Assembly (NCBI RefSeq): GCF_910592395.1 | Contig: NC_088313.1 | Coordinates: 19,174,437-19,238,436, forward strand | From: Lineus longissimus | Lineage: Eukaryota; Nemertea; Pilidiophora; Heteronemertea; Lineidae | Direction: 5' to 3' | DNA length: 64,000 bases | Shown here: in pieces, positions 31,901 through 42,787 of the stretch | Layout of the letters: each line of letters starts with the position of its first letter | Numbering within the stretch: the stretch's first letter is position 1 | Program-made: the position numbers and the translations under genes | The notes under the pieces: model-generated | What the model was told of the DNA's origin: nothing | Seen by the model: only the letters and a program-made list of their open reading frames with translations | Databases searched by the model: none

Positions 31901-34900
31901 GAGTTCTAAGGCTGGGTTATGTGTGCACAATGACTACATTGACCAGAAATATCACAGTACATGTACATGTTGTTCATTTCTGAAACTAAATCATTTGGAG
32001 AATGTTCTTTGTGCTTTCAATGTAGTACCACAGTATGAGTTATTGTGGGCTTGTATTTTGTGATGTTCACATGGTCTGTGTGAAGCTGGTAATGAATTCT
32101 GGGTAGGCTGCAATTAGCATAACTTTTCTTCATGTAAAGAGCTCATTCCTATATAAACCTTCTTGAGGTTTGCTGAAAAAAATATTCTTGTCTTTGTGTT
32201 GATGAGACCAAGAATTGATCAATTCTTGATGATACCTGTTCTTTTGTAATTGCTTAAATTTGTTGTGTTTAATCATGGAATCATTATCAAGTGTCTGAGA
32301 ATGTCTGCACAAGCTTCAAATAGTCATCAGTCAATCATGCCTCAATGAATTTAATTGGGAAAATATGTCTGAAATGTGACTATTTCAAAATGTTTCAGTG
32401 TTAATTCACCTTGGATGGGTGTATTTGTTGTAAAAAATAAAAGCCTCGCTGGCCTGATTACAATTTTTCAGAGATTGGATTCCTTTAGCAAAAGCAGTTT
32501 TTTGCCCCTTAGAAATGACAATATTATGTAGATATCAATGTATCCAGTTTTAATTTCAACCTCTTCATTGTCATGGACAAAGTTCTAATTCTATTGGTCC
32601 TTCACCAAGTTAGGCCTATCCTCATTGATTAGCAATGCAACCTTGTCGGAAGACCAATGAAATTTGAATCTAAGAAATAGTTTTTATCATGATGTGAGCC
32701 TTGGTATATGTAGTAAGATATAGTGGAAATAAAAATGATTACTATCAACTCAGTTCTTCCTCATCTGTTGTACATCTTGATATCTGATTCAAACTGGGTA
32801 GGCCCATGCTGCAGTCAACACCTCTACCTATTACCTGTTTTCTCCTGTTGATCTGGCAGATATTCGTGAAAGAGGGTAGCTTGTGTCACAACCAAGCAAG
32901 GACAGTCTTAACCTTACCTCTGTCCTAGCTCAACCAGGTTCAGGAATTATGTCACAATCTGGCCTCCTCGGCACCAATGGTACAGAGACAGTTGTCTCCA
33001 CCCAAATGGTTACACCAGGGACAATGTCACAACCTCAGCTGTCTCTATTCAACTGCCTAAAAACGCATCATCCGCGCTGTGCACATGCAAATTAAAGTGA
33101 ACATCTTGAAAAGGTCGCCCACTGGTCAATTGGTTGGTCCCCCTGAAGTATTTTATGGAGGCCCCTGATCCCTACCTTGGAGTCCATCCCTCCCAATCCG
33201 ACTCGAGACTTCTGTCCGTAGACTATACTGCCGGTCTCCTCCAGAGGTGAGTATGTATGCAAAAGACGGGAGCCTTCCTCCCCTGGTGGACTGCTATACA
33301 ACCCATCGACGTCCGTCATCAACATAAGTAGATCTGCTTTGACTTCAAAGGCTAGACGGGCTGCAAGGGCGTCGTTGTCCTGTATGCTGATGACCTGAAG
33401 GAAGTTTTAAAAGAATATGTCGGAATTGGGTAACTGCAAGATAGCAGATCGTTTCTCACTTCATATGGAAGTCTGTTGGTACTGTCCAGCCTTCTGTCAC
33501 AAATTATCCTCTTGCAGGTCTTCAAAAGTATTCGCTTCAGTTTCAGATATCTTGGCCTCATGAAGACGAAGTATTCGCCATCCTTTTCGGCAGGTATTCG
33601 CCACCTGTTGCAAATCCTTCACATATAAACTTACACCTTGCAAATCAGAATCCTTGGCCGGTGGAGGAGCAACAGCGTCGTTGGTATTGAGGATGGGGAC
33701 TATCCGAAACCGGAGCAATTCGGATAACGTCCCGCTCAGGTTCTGTCTTACCAGATCATCCCTGAAGTCCGACTTGTTCACCAAGACCTGAATTATAAAA
33801 GTAACTTTTTATAGGTACACTCTTCGTCAGCTAAGACGCACCCATTCGAAATCGAACAAGTTTGGACAGAACTGTAATGTTGGGGACAAGACTGTCTGAT
33901 CCTCGCCTGAAATGCAAGACACAGGCCATGACGACCGAAACTCTCCTTTATCAGGATATAGACTGGTTACTGGTAAAGCAGAATCTCTCCAGTATACGCT
34001 GAGGTTATTTTAACAACCTGTGCAGTCTGTATCCCATACTGCCCGAAGAGCTGTTCATAGAGTGCCATCAGTCCACTCATCCCACTTGCGGCGCAAGCTC
34101 GGGCGTCAAACATGGAACCATTCTGAAAGAGAGAAGAAACAATCAGAGCAGCTGTAAAAGTCTCCGATGTATAAAGCTAGGTCTCCATAGACACCCACAA
34201 CCCACACCCCCATTATTGCATGTTAAAAATGGTTTGGAACACAAGGAAACGTGTCTTGCAGACACGACGGTCGGACCTTTTACGGCAGCACCATTTGGTG
34301 TTACAAGTGTAGTTAACGTCCGCCCGATGCACATACCCTGTTAGCCGACTCTCTGATATTGAGAGTTTGCCTCATACTCATTGACATCATGATCTCTTGG
34401 TGCAGTTTTTGCTTCCCAAATGCCACCGCTCCGCTTGTCACCATCAGCATCTCTTTACCTTGGTTGTGCAACTCCGACACCTAAATTCCAACAAAACGTA
34501 AATCTATTATTTCTGAAGACAGAGGCGGTGAGCCATTAGTACAAACTAATCGCATCACATTGCATGAACAAAACAGACCACAATTAACAAGTACTGTCAA
34601 CTAACACAACTAAGTCAATGGCACGAAAAGTATCTTGCTATCACAGCTTTTAGGCGACTTAGTCTCAATAAATTGCGCTGCTGTACTGTCACAGCCAGCA
34701 ACAAAGACACGAAATGATCCCTGCCAGCCATACACAGCAAAGACGCTGTCTTATTGCCACAACCAGCCATAGGCTGTGCAGAGACAATGGGTGATATGAA
34801 TAAAGACAAGCAAATGCTTTTATCTAAACCTCCATGTACATTTACACTAGGCCTTTCTGTACAAAATTGAAGTAAAAGCATTTGCTAGTCTTTATTCATA

Positions 34901-35322
34901 TCACCCATCGACTACTCGTCCAACACAGAGTCAGATTGTGACGTTTTACCTAGCTTGAGGGGAGCTATTAGTTTTGATGAGCAGACGCAGTGAAAGTCAC
35001 AACCTACCTGTTCAACAATAGACGCGAGACGTCCCAAGGCCAGTCCGCACTCATCATTCCTGGTAATCACAGCACTGCCCAACTTGACGACAATCCTCTT
35101 GGCATTCTGCAAGTCACTCCGGTGTTCGAATGGCTGCGACTTGTGAGACGTCGTCAAGTCTCTATGCGTCACATCAGAGCACACCACGCTGGTTCTGGGC
35201 GCAGATGGCAGACGAAATCCTTGTTTATTCGTTGAAAGACAGAAACGTCTTTTGGGTTCGATTCGAATGAGGTGTGTCCGGCGAATATGGGTGAGGACCC
35301 CAGTCTTCATTCGGAGGATCAT
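22968..35322 (-). CDS. ALDH18A1: Delta-1-pyrroline-5-carboxylate synthase (P5CS)
   Basis: This is a bifunctional mitochondrial enzyme: glutamate 5-kinase, then gamma-glutamyl phosphate reductase, the first steps of proline/ornithine synthesis. Coding exons in order: 35008-35322, 34337-34480, 34018-34122, 33635-33787, 33176-33394, 26401-26563, 25965-26108, 25298-25515, 24944-25081, 24539-24734, 24296-24417, 23717-23903, 23331-23426, 22968-23197. They sum to 2430 bases (809 residues; the human protein is 795), in frame throughout. The kinase part shows [30 protein letters not shown] and SRVGLGGM. The reductase part shows [37 protein letters not shown], the catalytic-Cys motif [12 protein letters not shown], and GSSHTDVIV. 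The Arg-rich N-terminus fits a mitochondrial presequence. The start is taken at 35322, and an in-frame ATG at 35310 is equally possible. Its intron 26564-33175 contains an entire zinc-finger gene on the other strand. The DLQG/VISIQ junction is where mammals add VN by alternative donor use; no such donor is visible here. Confidence 0.96.
27165..27247. repeat. Nested hairpin element
   Basis: The 15-base arm CTTTTTTGAGACACC (27165-27179) pairs perfectly with GGTGTCTCAAAAAAG (27233-27247). Inside it GTGTACAT (27189-27196) pairs with ATGTACAC (27207-27214). It lies just upstream of the zinc-finger gene's coding start, in the P5CS intron. It is possibly a small inverted-repeat element remnant. Confidence 0.75.
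27434..31157 (+). CDS. 17-finger C2H2 zinc-finger protein nested in a P5CS intron
   Basis: There are three coding exons: 27434-27754, 28058-28127 and 28357-31157 (1063 residues). The 5' end has an acceptor (CTTTCTTTTGCAG at 27395) before the ATG, so an upstream untranslated exon exists. Residues 1-130 are acidic and disordered, with SxxVKxE-type stretches that may be SUMO sites. A Pro/Met-rich segment ([12 protein letters not shown]) and a basic stretch follow. From about residue 250 there are 17 C2H2 fingers, most joined by TGEKP-type linkers. The sixth and eleventh have CxxxxC spacing, and the first five are more irregular. The tail (~350 residues) is Gln/Ser/Pro/Met-rich and disordered. 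It is a probable nuclear DNA-binding transcription factor; the vertebrate orthologue was not recognised. It lies wholly inside the 6.6-kb P5CS intron on the opposite strand. Confidence 0.92.
31158..32741 (+). other. 3' UTR of the nested zinc-finger gene
   Basis: This is a long AT-rich trailer with no protein-like frame. Canonical AATAAA signals at 32436-32441 and 32728-32733 (the second just before a T-rich stretch) are good candidates for two alternative ends. Both lie before P5CS exon 33176-33394. Confidence 0.6.
34787..34908 (+). mobile_element. Palindromic MITE-like element, copy A
   Basis: This is a 122-base element starting ATGGGTGATATGAATAAAG and ending with its reverse complement. 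The terminal inverted repeats are ~37 bases, covering GCAAATGCTTTTA, with a ~45-base centre (CCATGTACATTTACAC). It lies in the first coding intron of P5CS, in the same orientation as copy B. Confidence 0.9.
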
Positions 35323-36779
35323 TATGCACTTGTGATGAATCTGGGCCTGGTAGGATCCAAATATTGATTCCCTGGAATTCAATATACTGTACTGATATGA
35401 ATTGTCATTGTCGAATGCTGATGAAGGTGGAAGCTTTGACTTCCATTATCAGAGCGGCCTTGTATGATAAATTAGGAAAGGGCTAAGGATCGCTTTTAAT
35501 ATCCCCTGTGTCTAGGAAAATAATCTGGAGGAGACTGTCTCGGCAAATGTGGATGTCCCTTGGTGGTGTTCCGTCGGATCTGGAAGGCAGGAGTCCTCAA
35601 ATTCCCTGGGAAAGATTGTCCTTGCTCATATATTTGTAAACGAGTTCTCATTAAGGATTTACAACCTGAAGGAGACCCGGCCCGGGAAGAGACTGCCCTC
35701 ATGTGAGTGTTGTCTCGGGGTCTGGGAGAACTGACGGACACATTGCTAGTTTTGTGTCTATCGTCATGATGTTTCGTCAGCGCTTAGTGACCATTATCAC
35801 CGATAAACCTAGCAAGAGACAAGGGTGCTCCAAAATCTAAATTGTCAACATTACACCAATACCCGCATGACACGAGGGAGTAAGTTGCACTTTATGTGAA
35901 CTGTCATAGTCACAACCGAAGAAATTAATTGGACAAATCAAATTAATCACTAAAACGTCAACCACTGTCACTGATCAGCAAACGATGAAGAATGATATCT
36001 TTGCACCTACCTCTTGTCCCGTAAGCAGACGAGTTATGGCTGTCGTCTGCTGTCAACAGATCAACTCAAAGTATCAGCTGTGCGCTTGCATCACCCTTGA
36101 GTATTGTTCGCGCTCCGGTAGCACGAATTCCCCGAGATTTCTTTTCAGACGTTAGTACTAAAGTTGTATGTGCCCAGACGCTTTAATTGTTTGGTTCGTG
36201 GTACTTTTTTCATTTGAAAGATATCAAACCGCTGGCTGGCTTGAATTATATTGTTGGTGAAACATCCACTGGAGCCAATTTAGATTCAAACGTGGCATTT
36301 GGTGGTGTTGTTGATTCGCCCTACTGAAACCGTCTGGTAGTGTACGAGTTTGTCTTTGTCTTGAGATTTTTTTAGGGGCAGTTCGCTCATTGAAGACAGA
36401 ACGAATATAGGCATGGTTTCAACATTTTCTTGGTCTAAGTCATCTGAACGTGGTTTACTTTGTCAGTCACGAGGACCTTCTCTCCCCGTTTGTTTGTAAA
36501 ATGTTGTTGGGATTTCTGTTGAACTGGTGTATGGGAAACCTACACGAACGAATTTAAACGCGTGGCCTTCGTAGCCTGACATGCTTTCATCACTCTCCTA
36601 GAATGAGTGTGGTGCATGTCGAGTAGCCGACAGATGTGACCAATGAGGAGGGAGGACGCTGGATAATCAATGCAAGCATAATTGCTGTTAGATCTATAGA
36701 CCACAACACGTGCGAATTACAATTACAGATCAATTAAGACGTTTCAATCTGATGACGTTATAAAGCTGATGTTGATATC
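35323..36779. other. P5CS upstream region
   Basis: Apart from the possible untranslated exon near 36011, no exon was recognised. It probably contains the P5CS promoter. Confidence 0.4.
36011..36075 (-). other. Possible non-coding first exon of P5CS
   Basis: A donor-like site (ACAAGAG|GTAGGTGCAA, minus strand, donor at 36001-36010) lies ~700 bases upstream of the coding start. It could be a 5' UTR exon of P5CS. The 5' limit is not visible, so the outer coordinate is nominal. Confidence 0.3.
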
Positions 36780-37545
36780 GGACTGGAGCTTCTCAGGAAC
36801 AGTGCTTGGACGCGCTTTCTCCTTGTCAATGGGATTGATAAGAATCACAACCAAACGTTGTCATGACCAGCAATCTGCCCCTGTAAGAGACAGCGTCACA
36901 ATCAACTGGAACTTCTCAAGGACATTGCTTTAAAACGCTCTTCCCTTCCCAATGAGACTCATATAAGTCACAACCAAACTCTGTCATAACTAGCAATCTG
37001 CGCCTGTTATAGACAGCGTCACAACCAATTGGAGCTTCTCTGGGACACTGCTTGAACAGGCTTTTCCCTTGTCAAGGAGATTGTCGAGAGTCCGAACCAA
37101 CCATTGTTATAACCAGTATTCTGTGCCTGTAGGAGACAGTGTCACAACCAACTGGAGGTTCTCAGGCACAGTGCTTGAACAGGCTTTTCCTTGTCAAGAA
37201 GATTGAGCCACAACCAAACGTTGTCATTACCAGCAATCTGTGTCTGAAGGAGACAGTGTCACAACCAAATGGAGCTTCTCAGGGACATAAGCTGAACAGG
37301 CTTTTCCTTGTCAAGGAGATTGAGGCGTGTCACAACCAAACGTTGTCATTACCAGCAATCTGTGTCTGAAGGTGAAAGTTTCACAACCAAATGGAGCTTC
37401 TCAGGGACATAAGCTGAACAGGCTTTTCCTTGTCAAGGAGATTGAGGCGTGTCACAACCAACCGTTGTCATTAGCAGCAATCTGTGCATGTAGGAGACAG
37501 TGTCACAACCAAATGGAATTTCTCAGGGACATTGGTTGAACAAGC
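36780..37545. repeat. ~120-bp tandem repeat, 7 copies
   Basis: GTCACAACCAA(A/C)TGGAGCTTC recurs at about 36895, 37018, 37140, 37258, 37380 and 37500, with a partial first copy at ~36783. Each is followed by CTCAGGGACA, AACAGGCTTTTCC, TTGTCAAGGAGATTG and a second TCACAACCAAACGTTGTCAT half. Units are 118-123 bases with ~10-20% divergence. Because CACAACCAA occurs twice per unit, the monomer itself may be an old dimer of ~60 bases. Confidence 0.9.
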
Positions 37546-37681
37546 TTACACGAAGCTTCAGGACACAACATTCAAGTCAAACAGAACCTGACTGAGTAAA
37601 GGAAATAGAAATTTATCAAAAAATATTTATTTTGAAATCCATGTAGGCCTTACATGCATGCAGGACAAAGTAACAACATTG

Positions 37682-37862
37682 TATAAAGGAACCTCTCTAA
37701 CAGATATCTCTTATAACATGACCCCCTCTCTATCAAAGGACACTTTTTTGGTCCTGAAGTGGTAATTTCTATTCAATTTTACCTCTGTAATCAGGACACT
37801 TCCCTATGAAAGAGAGCATTCGACAGTCACAAGGGTACCCTAAATAGAGAGGTTCTAATGTA
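37682..37862. mobile_element. Decayed CAGT-end palindromic element
   Basis: GGAACCTCTCTAACAG at the left and TAGAGAGGTTCTAATG at the right are inverted ends resembling the element at 57335. The terminal CAGT bases are eroded. Inner blocks (AGGACACTT, GGTCCTGAAG, AATCAGGACACTTCCC) match the same family. Confidence 0.55.
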
Positions 37863-38149
37863 CCAGAAGGTGCTTTGAGGTACATTGCATATAAACTGAT
37901 AAATTTACTTCATGCTCTGTTAAAACTTTAAGCATTCATCAAATCTCATGCAAAATATGATAACTGAAAAATAAGATATAAAATTTCTTGAATGAGCGAA
38001 TGCACAAGATAGCAATGGGACATGACGACAAACAGGACCCATGTTACCAGTACATAGTACATTTTACAAGTATACATACCTCACAATATAAACAACATTT
38101 TCACTAGTGTTTAGGAACATGCAAGTTTAAAATCTGAAAAACCCAAATA
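37863..38149. other. Probable 3' flank/UTR of the BTB-kelch gene
   Basis: No exon was recognised. It lies between two CAGT-type elements, downstream of the kelch stop codon (38559-38561). Confidence 0.4.
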
Positions 38150-38340
38150 CAGTTGAACCATGCTCAGCTGAGACACCTGTAAACTGGGCACCCTCTCGAC
38201 AAAAGACACTGATTTTGACCCTGAACATGTAATTTCTCTTCCATTTGACCTCAATTATCTTTATATTCATTATTAATATTCTTAGCAAGATTATTAGAGA
38301 CAGCATTTTTCAGTCCAAATGGTGTCAAGAGGTTCAACTG
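38150..38340. mobile_element. CAGT-end palindromic element
   Basis: This is a 191-base element beginning CAGTTGAACC next to TA and ending GGTTCAACTG, so the terminal 10 bases are perfect inverted repeats. The interior keeps GAGACACC / GACACTG / GGTGTC family blocks. Terminal CAGT and an adjacent TA resemble Tc1/mariner-type ends, so a non-autonomous derivative is inferred. Confidence 0.7.
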
Positions 38341-38558
38341 TGCTTTCTTCCACTTAACTAACAGGTTACGAAGTTCTTTCTTGTTACCATGATTACATTT
38401 GCTGATAAAAAATATGATATATCATGATACATAACATCCTGCATGAAGTAGTTTTGGTACTGCAAATGAGATGATGGAGACATCGTTGTGCCAGTACCAG
38501 TGTAGTTTGCACAAGCTCTGTTAGGCAGTCTTTACAATCAAGTGGACTCCCTAGTTTC

Positions 38559-41203
38559 TCAATCATTGATATCATCATCGTAGTCCGGATCATGCGGGTC
38601 ACTCGGTTCAGGCTCGTTCCCAGCAGGTCCAGGCTGCTGACGCTTCCTCTTCGGTCGTTTCAGCTTTGCTTGGCAGTCTTTGCAATCAACTGGGCACCGT
38701 AACTTAACCTTGTTCACTTTCATGATGGCACAAGAAAGTTGTTTCAGACCTGGGTGGAGTGGGAAGACTGAGATTGGAATCCATACAAAATCCTCACGAT
38801 TCAGTTTATACAGCGTGTTAGTGCTTTGACTTTTCCTTCCTGTGAGAGACAATGCGTACATATCTTTATCGTGGTTCACAAGTGCATGCTCCTTGACTAT
38901 CAGATCCTTGGGAAGGTATGGCAAGCCACGTTCGTATTGGAACCAAGACATCTCGGTCATATCACACACAAAACTGAATCGGTTTCCCAATGACTCCAAA
39001 TATGCTGTCTTTCCCTCCAGATAAAGCACTTCTCCCCAAATGCCAAGACCGCCAGAAAATTTCCGAAGAGTCTTTGTCTCCAAGTTGAAGAAATAACCAT
39101 GGCTTCTCTTTCTCTCTTTGTTGTGATCCAATCGGATGTATGCAAACACTGTGTTCTCGTAGCAGACGACAGATGAAGAAATCTGACACTTTTGATCACC
39201 TTCTTGTATTTTCAACAAACGTACAGAAACAGCCATCTTTTCTGGAAGGTGTATCTGTGGGTTTGTTTTACGCTCTGAGCACCATTTTAGATACTCTGCT
39301 GGGTAGATCTTGAGGCGAATTTCCCAGTTTTTGACCTTCCCAATAGAAATCAAAGTTCCGTTGCTGCTGGATGTACTTGAGAACACATTGTACGTTCTAG
39401 CAGCACTTTCAGTTTTGATATGCAACCATTCTTTTCGTACATTGGCTGGAGACAATTCAAACACTTTCATCCTTTTGTCATCATCAGGGAGCGGATAAGT
39501 CTTGTATTTCAGCTCCTTTTCATAGTTGACAGCGCACATGTATGCCTTCCCCTGGGCAACAGCCAATCTGCCCTGGAGACCATGAGGTATAGGAGCAAGC
39601 TGTGTCCAATGGTCTTCCTCTATGACATACCCATAACACAACACACGCTGGAATCTGTGGTCTAAAACATCTCGTCCTGAAATCAATATCACATCTTTCT
39701 CAGGATTTGCTGGGTCCAATATACCAGCTCCAATCAGTTTAAGGTGGTCCTCGACCAACTGCTTGCAGACCTCATGATTGCGCACATGCTGGTTCCCTAC
39801 AACCTCATCCTGTAGCACCTCTAGAGGGAAATCCTTCAAGTCTAAACAAGCGAAAATGCGTGGGAAGTGGGCAACTCTGTCAGCACGGAATTCGACCCAT
39901 CGTAATATCAAGTCAAAGAATGACTTTGCACGAATTCGTTTCAATGCAGGAAACCTTAACAAACTCAGCAAAAAATCTACAGAAATATTCAAAATATTCT
40001 CGCCCTCCACAACTTTTTCAAATTGTGAAACTAAGACAGCTTCGCCTTCAGTCTGAAGATCCTTGGCATGATACATCTCATCCAGTGAGTATACTTCAAG
40101 ACAATTCTGCTCAGTTATGCCAATTCTTATCAAACGTCTGGTGCAGGCATCTCTGAGTGCATCCAAATGAATGTAGTCAGCCACTTTTAGGAGATCGCCG
40201 AACTGGTCTTGGGTTGCTTTGATGGATCGAAGGTACATGAACTTGAGGGCCAACTTGGCAATTTCTGGAGGGACGATATTCAACTCCAGAATGGCTGCAA
40301 GACAAGAGAAAGAGTGAATTATTCCTAAAAGCTGATTTCTACTTTCAATCTCAAATATTTGACATACCTCTTTCTTCCTAAATAGGCAAAATAAACCTGG
40401 CCCGTCACACCCAGGTCTAAACTATTGAGAACAATGGGTGATATGAATAAAGAGTAGTAAATGCTTTTATCTAAAACTCCATGTACATTTACACTTGGCC
40501 TTTCTGTACAAAATTGAAGTAAAAGCATTTGCTAGCCTTTATTCATATCACCCATTATAACTGATACACTTGATGACTGATTATAGATACTTGCACTTGA
40601 AAAGGAACTACACTTTTACAATCAGTATAGGCCAAGAATATAAGTTTATATGTAAAACTGCCAGTCTGAGGGAAGAGGCAAGTCATTTAGTAACAGTTGA
40701 ATATTGCCCAATTGGGTGTATGGGTCTCAATGAGTATTTTTAACAACTGATCAATTGTATTTATATTTCAACAACTTCAGTTTTCAAGCAACAACTCACA
40801 TGACATCTTCTCCTGCATCCCACTGCCATACAGCCCCTTGAAATATGGACACTGCAGAAGAACACACCAGTGAACTTTGAATTTCTGAAATCAGAAAGGC
40901 AAACATTAGTTTGGAAACAACCTCTGCCAAAGTTGCATCGATTCATGGATGGTTGAAATGAATGAGTGAAAGAGAGAGACAGACTGACTGACAAAGACTG
41001 CAGAGTTCAATTTTGGCTATCAAATCTGCTCAGCTGCAAGTGCATGACCTGGCATGGTGTTTCAAGGCAGTTCCTACCTCTCCGCCATCGAATTTGATTG
41101 TGACATCACAAACGTCTGACTTCTCCTCACACTGTTTCCATAGGTACTCATAGCAACTGAAATGGTTGGTGAGAGAACCCACTGTCAATAGTGGCATTAC
41201 CAT
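38559..41203 (-). CDS. BTB-BACK-kelch protein
   Basis: The predicted exons are 41078-41203, 40800-40884 and 38559-40294 (648 residues, phases close). The BTB domain (~1-125) is spread over all three exons: SDVCDVTIKF, then LQCPYFKGLYGSGMQEKMS, then NIVPPEIAKLALKFMYL and VADYIHLDALRDACTRRL. A BACK domain (~130-235: NCLEVYSLDEMYHAKDLQTEG, FLLSLLRFPALKRI, ILRWVEFRADRVAHFPRI) follows. The rest is a degenerate kelch-like region (ISGRDVLDHRFQRVLCYG) that lacks clear GG pairs, then a short acidic tail rich in Asp. By family it would be a substrate adaptor for cullin-3 ubiquitin ligase. The N-terminal Met is uncertain (ATG at 41203 or 41197, or an upstream exon spliced at 41157). A candidate polyadenylation signal on the minus strand lies at 37626-37631. 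Confidence 0.85.
40434..40555 (+). mobile_element. Palindromic MITE-like element, copy B
   Basis: It has the same length (122) and nearly the same sequence as copy A, including the centre. The left end carries a few changes (GAGTAGTAAATG). It sits in the second intron of the BTB-kelch gene. No target-site duplication is evident. Confidence 0.9.
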
Positions 41204-42787
41204 TCTGTCTGATGACCAACACACCTGGAAAAAAGTTAATCTCAGAAATAAAATCACGAATGAAGCATAGGGTGCATGCTGTCACGGTCATCTTTGCTTC
41301 GACCTCTTTTAGAAAAATGACAGTTTTTATCCCCTTTTTACAAGTCGCCATCGCTGTACATACATTCATGTACATAAAACATTGTGAATTTGTGTAGTGC
41401 ATGAAAGCATGGATAAACCAGTTTTCTTGCAATCTGAGGCTATCAAGCAGCAGTTAAGAACTTCTGGAATAACTATCATTCATCAAACGTGAACTTACCA
41501 GGTCAGCTTTTTAATAAATGGAGGTTTTAAACATGACAACAAAATAATTATAATGACGAAATTTCGTGCACAGAATAACGACGAAAGTGCCACTGCCACA
41601 GTGCATTGCATTGTGGGAGTTAAAGGGACCATATATGTTGATCACAGTATTAAAAGTCACAACCATGGACAATCAAAGGGACTGGGTGATATGAATAAAG
41701 ACTAGCAAATGCTTTAACTTCAATTTTGTACAGAAAAGCCTAGTGTAAATGTACATGGAGTTTTAGATAAAAGCATTTGCTAGTCTTTATTCATATCACC
41801 CATTATCCTCACCGAGGCAAAACACTCAGTGGCTTCAAGATCAAATTGACTGAATTCATGATTTATAGAGTGGGACGCACCAGTGACACGCTTATCTCTA
41901 TGTTTCGCGTCAGTTTCGCGCAACCTGCCAAGCAAAAAGTAGAAGTAAGAATTTCATAAACAATAACAATTTATTATAATCACTAAAACAACAGGATAGC
42001 AAGCATATTTTCAATGCAAGGACAGTCTTCAACATGAAAAGTTTAGACTTTCTGAACAATCACAACAGTCAGTACTTTTTGTATACAAAGACTATTAAAC
42101 TGTTGCAAGTTTTCCCATACCATGTTTTCAAGTGGCTTGCTGACTGTGTACATGTACATGTATTCAGTAGAAAATGCATGATCTCATCAGATCGGTATAC
42201 TGTAGTTGGGAGATAATTAGACACTGAAGACACCTGGAAACTACAATCGATGCAACTGCTTCAACCCCACAGGACAGGGGTAACCATATAAAAGATAACT
42301 CAGTCGTATATTTCAAATTGGGCACTGATATGGCTGGCATATTTTTGCGCAAACCAAACATCAGAAATAAAAACATGATTTCACAAAGTCCATGTGGTAA
42401 TCACTTTAGCATTTGATATGTACAGGCAACACTGAACATAAACATACACAAGTCTACAAACTTCTTCTCGGAACCAAAACAATTACTTGTTAACCTTGGT
42501 TGACAGCTATCTGTCACAATTGCATTAAAACCACAAATACATGTAGCAACAGCTGATTCCCGGTAAAGATTAAGAATGGACTTAAGTCCCCCGCCCCCAA
42601 GCTCTCACAATAAAGTAAAAGACAACTTCAAATTTATCAGGTGGAAACCACCCACAACTTCCTCCCCCCCCCCAAGTTGTCTCCAAACCACCCAATCACC
42701 CATTCGGGCTTGAAATAATCACTAGTATTTACAGTATTGATTGATGGAAGTCTAACTGTAATCCACAACGGTATCACATCACACCCA
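41204..42787. other. Intergenic: BTB-kelch 5' flank and CCCH-gene 3' UTR
   Basis: No coding exon was recognised. It holds MITE copy C and a minus-strand AATAAA (41970-41975). The latter would end the CCCH gene with an ~800-base 3' UTR. Confidence 0.5.
41692..41803 (-). mobile_element. Palindromic MITE-like element, copy C (inverted)
   Basis: Same family as copies A and B but in the opposite orientation (centre reads GTGTAAATGTACATGGAG) and slightly shorter (~112 bases, deletion in one arm). It is located ~490 bases upstream of the BTB-kelch start codon. Confidence 0.9.

Noticed and set aside
32883-33095. Plus-strand Ser/Gln/Thr-rich frame ([19 protein letters not shown]...) after the nested zinc-finger gene
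   Set aside because: It could be an alternative 3' exon, but the gene already has a stop at 31157 and polyadenylation signals before this point. There is no convincing acceptor. It may be related to the CACAACC-type repeat near 37 kb.
34615-34881. Minus-strand frame [20 protein letters not shown], repeated near 40325 as [20 protein letters not shown]
   Set aside because: The two similar peptides come from the palindromic MITE copies and are not genes.
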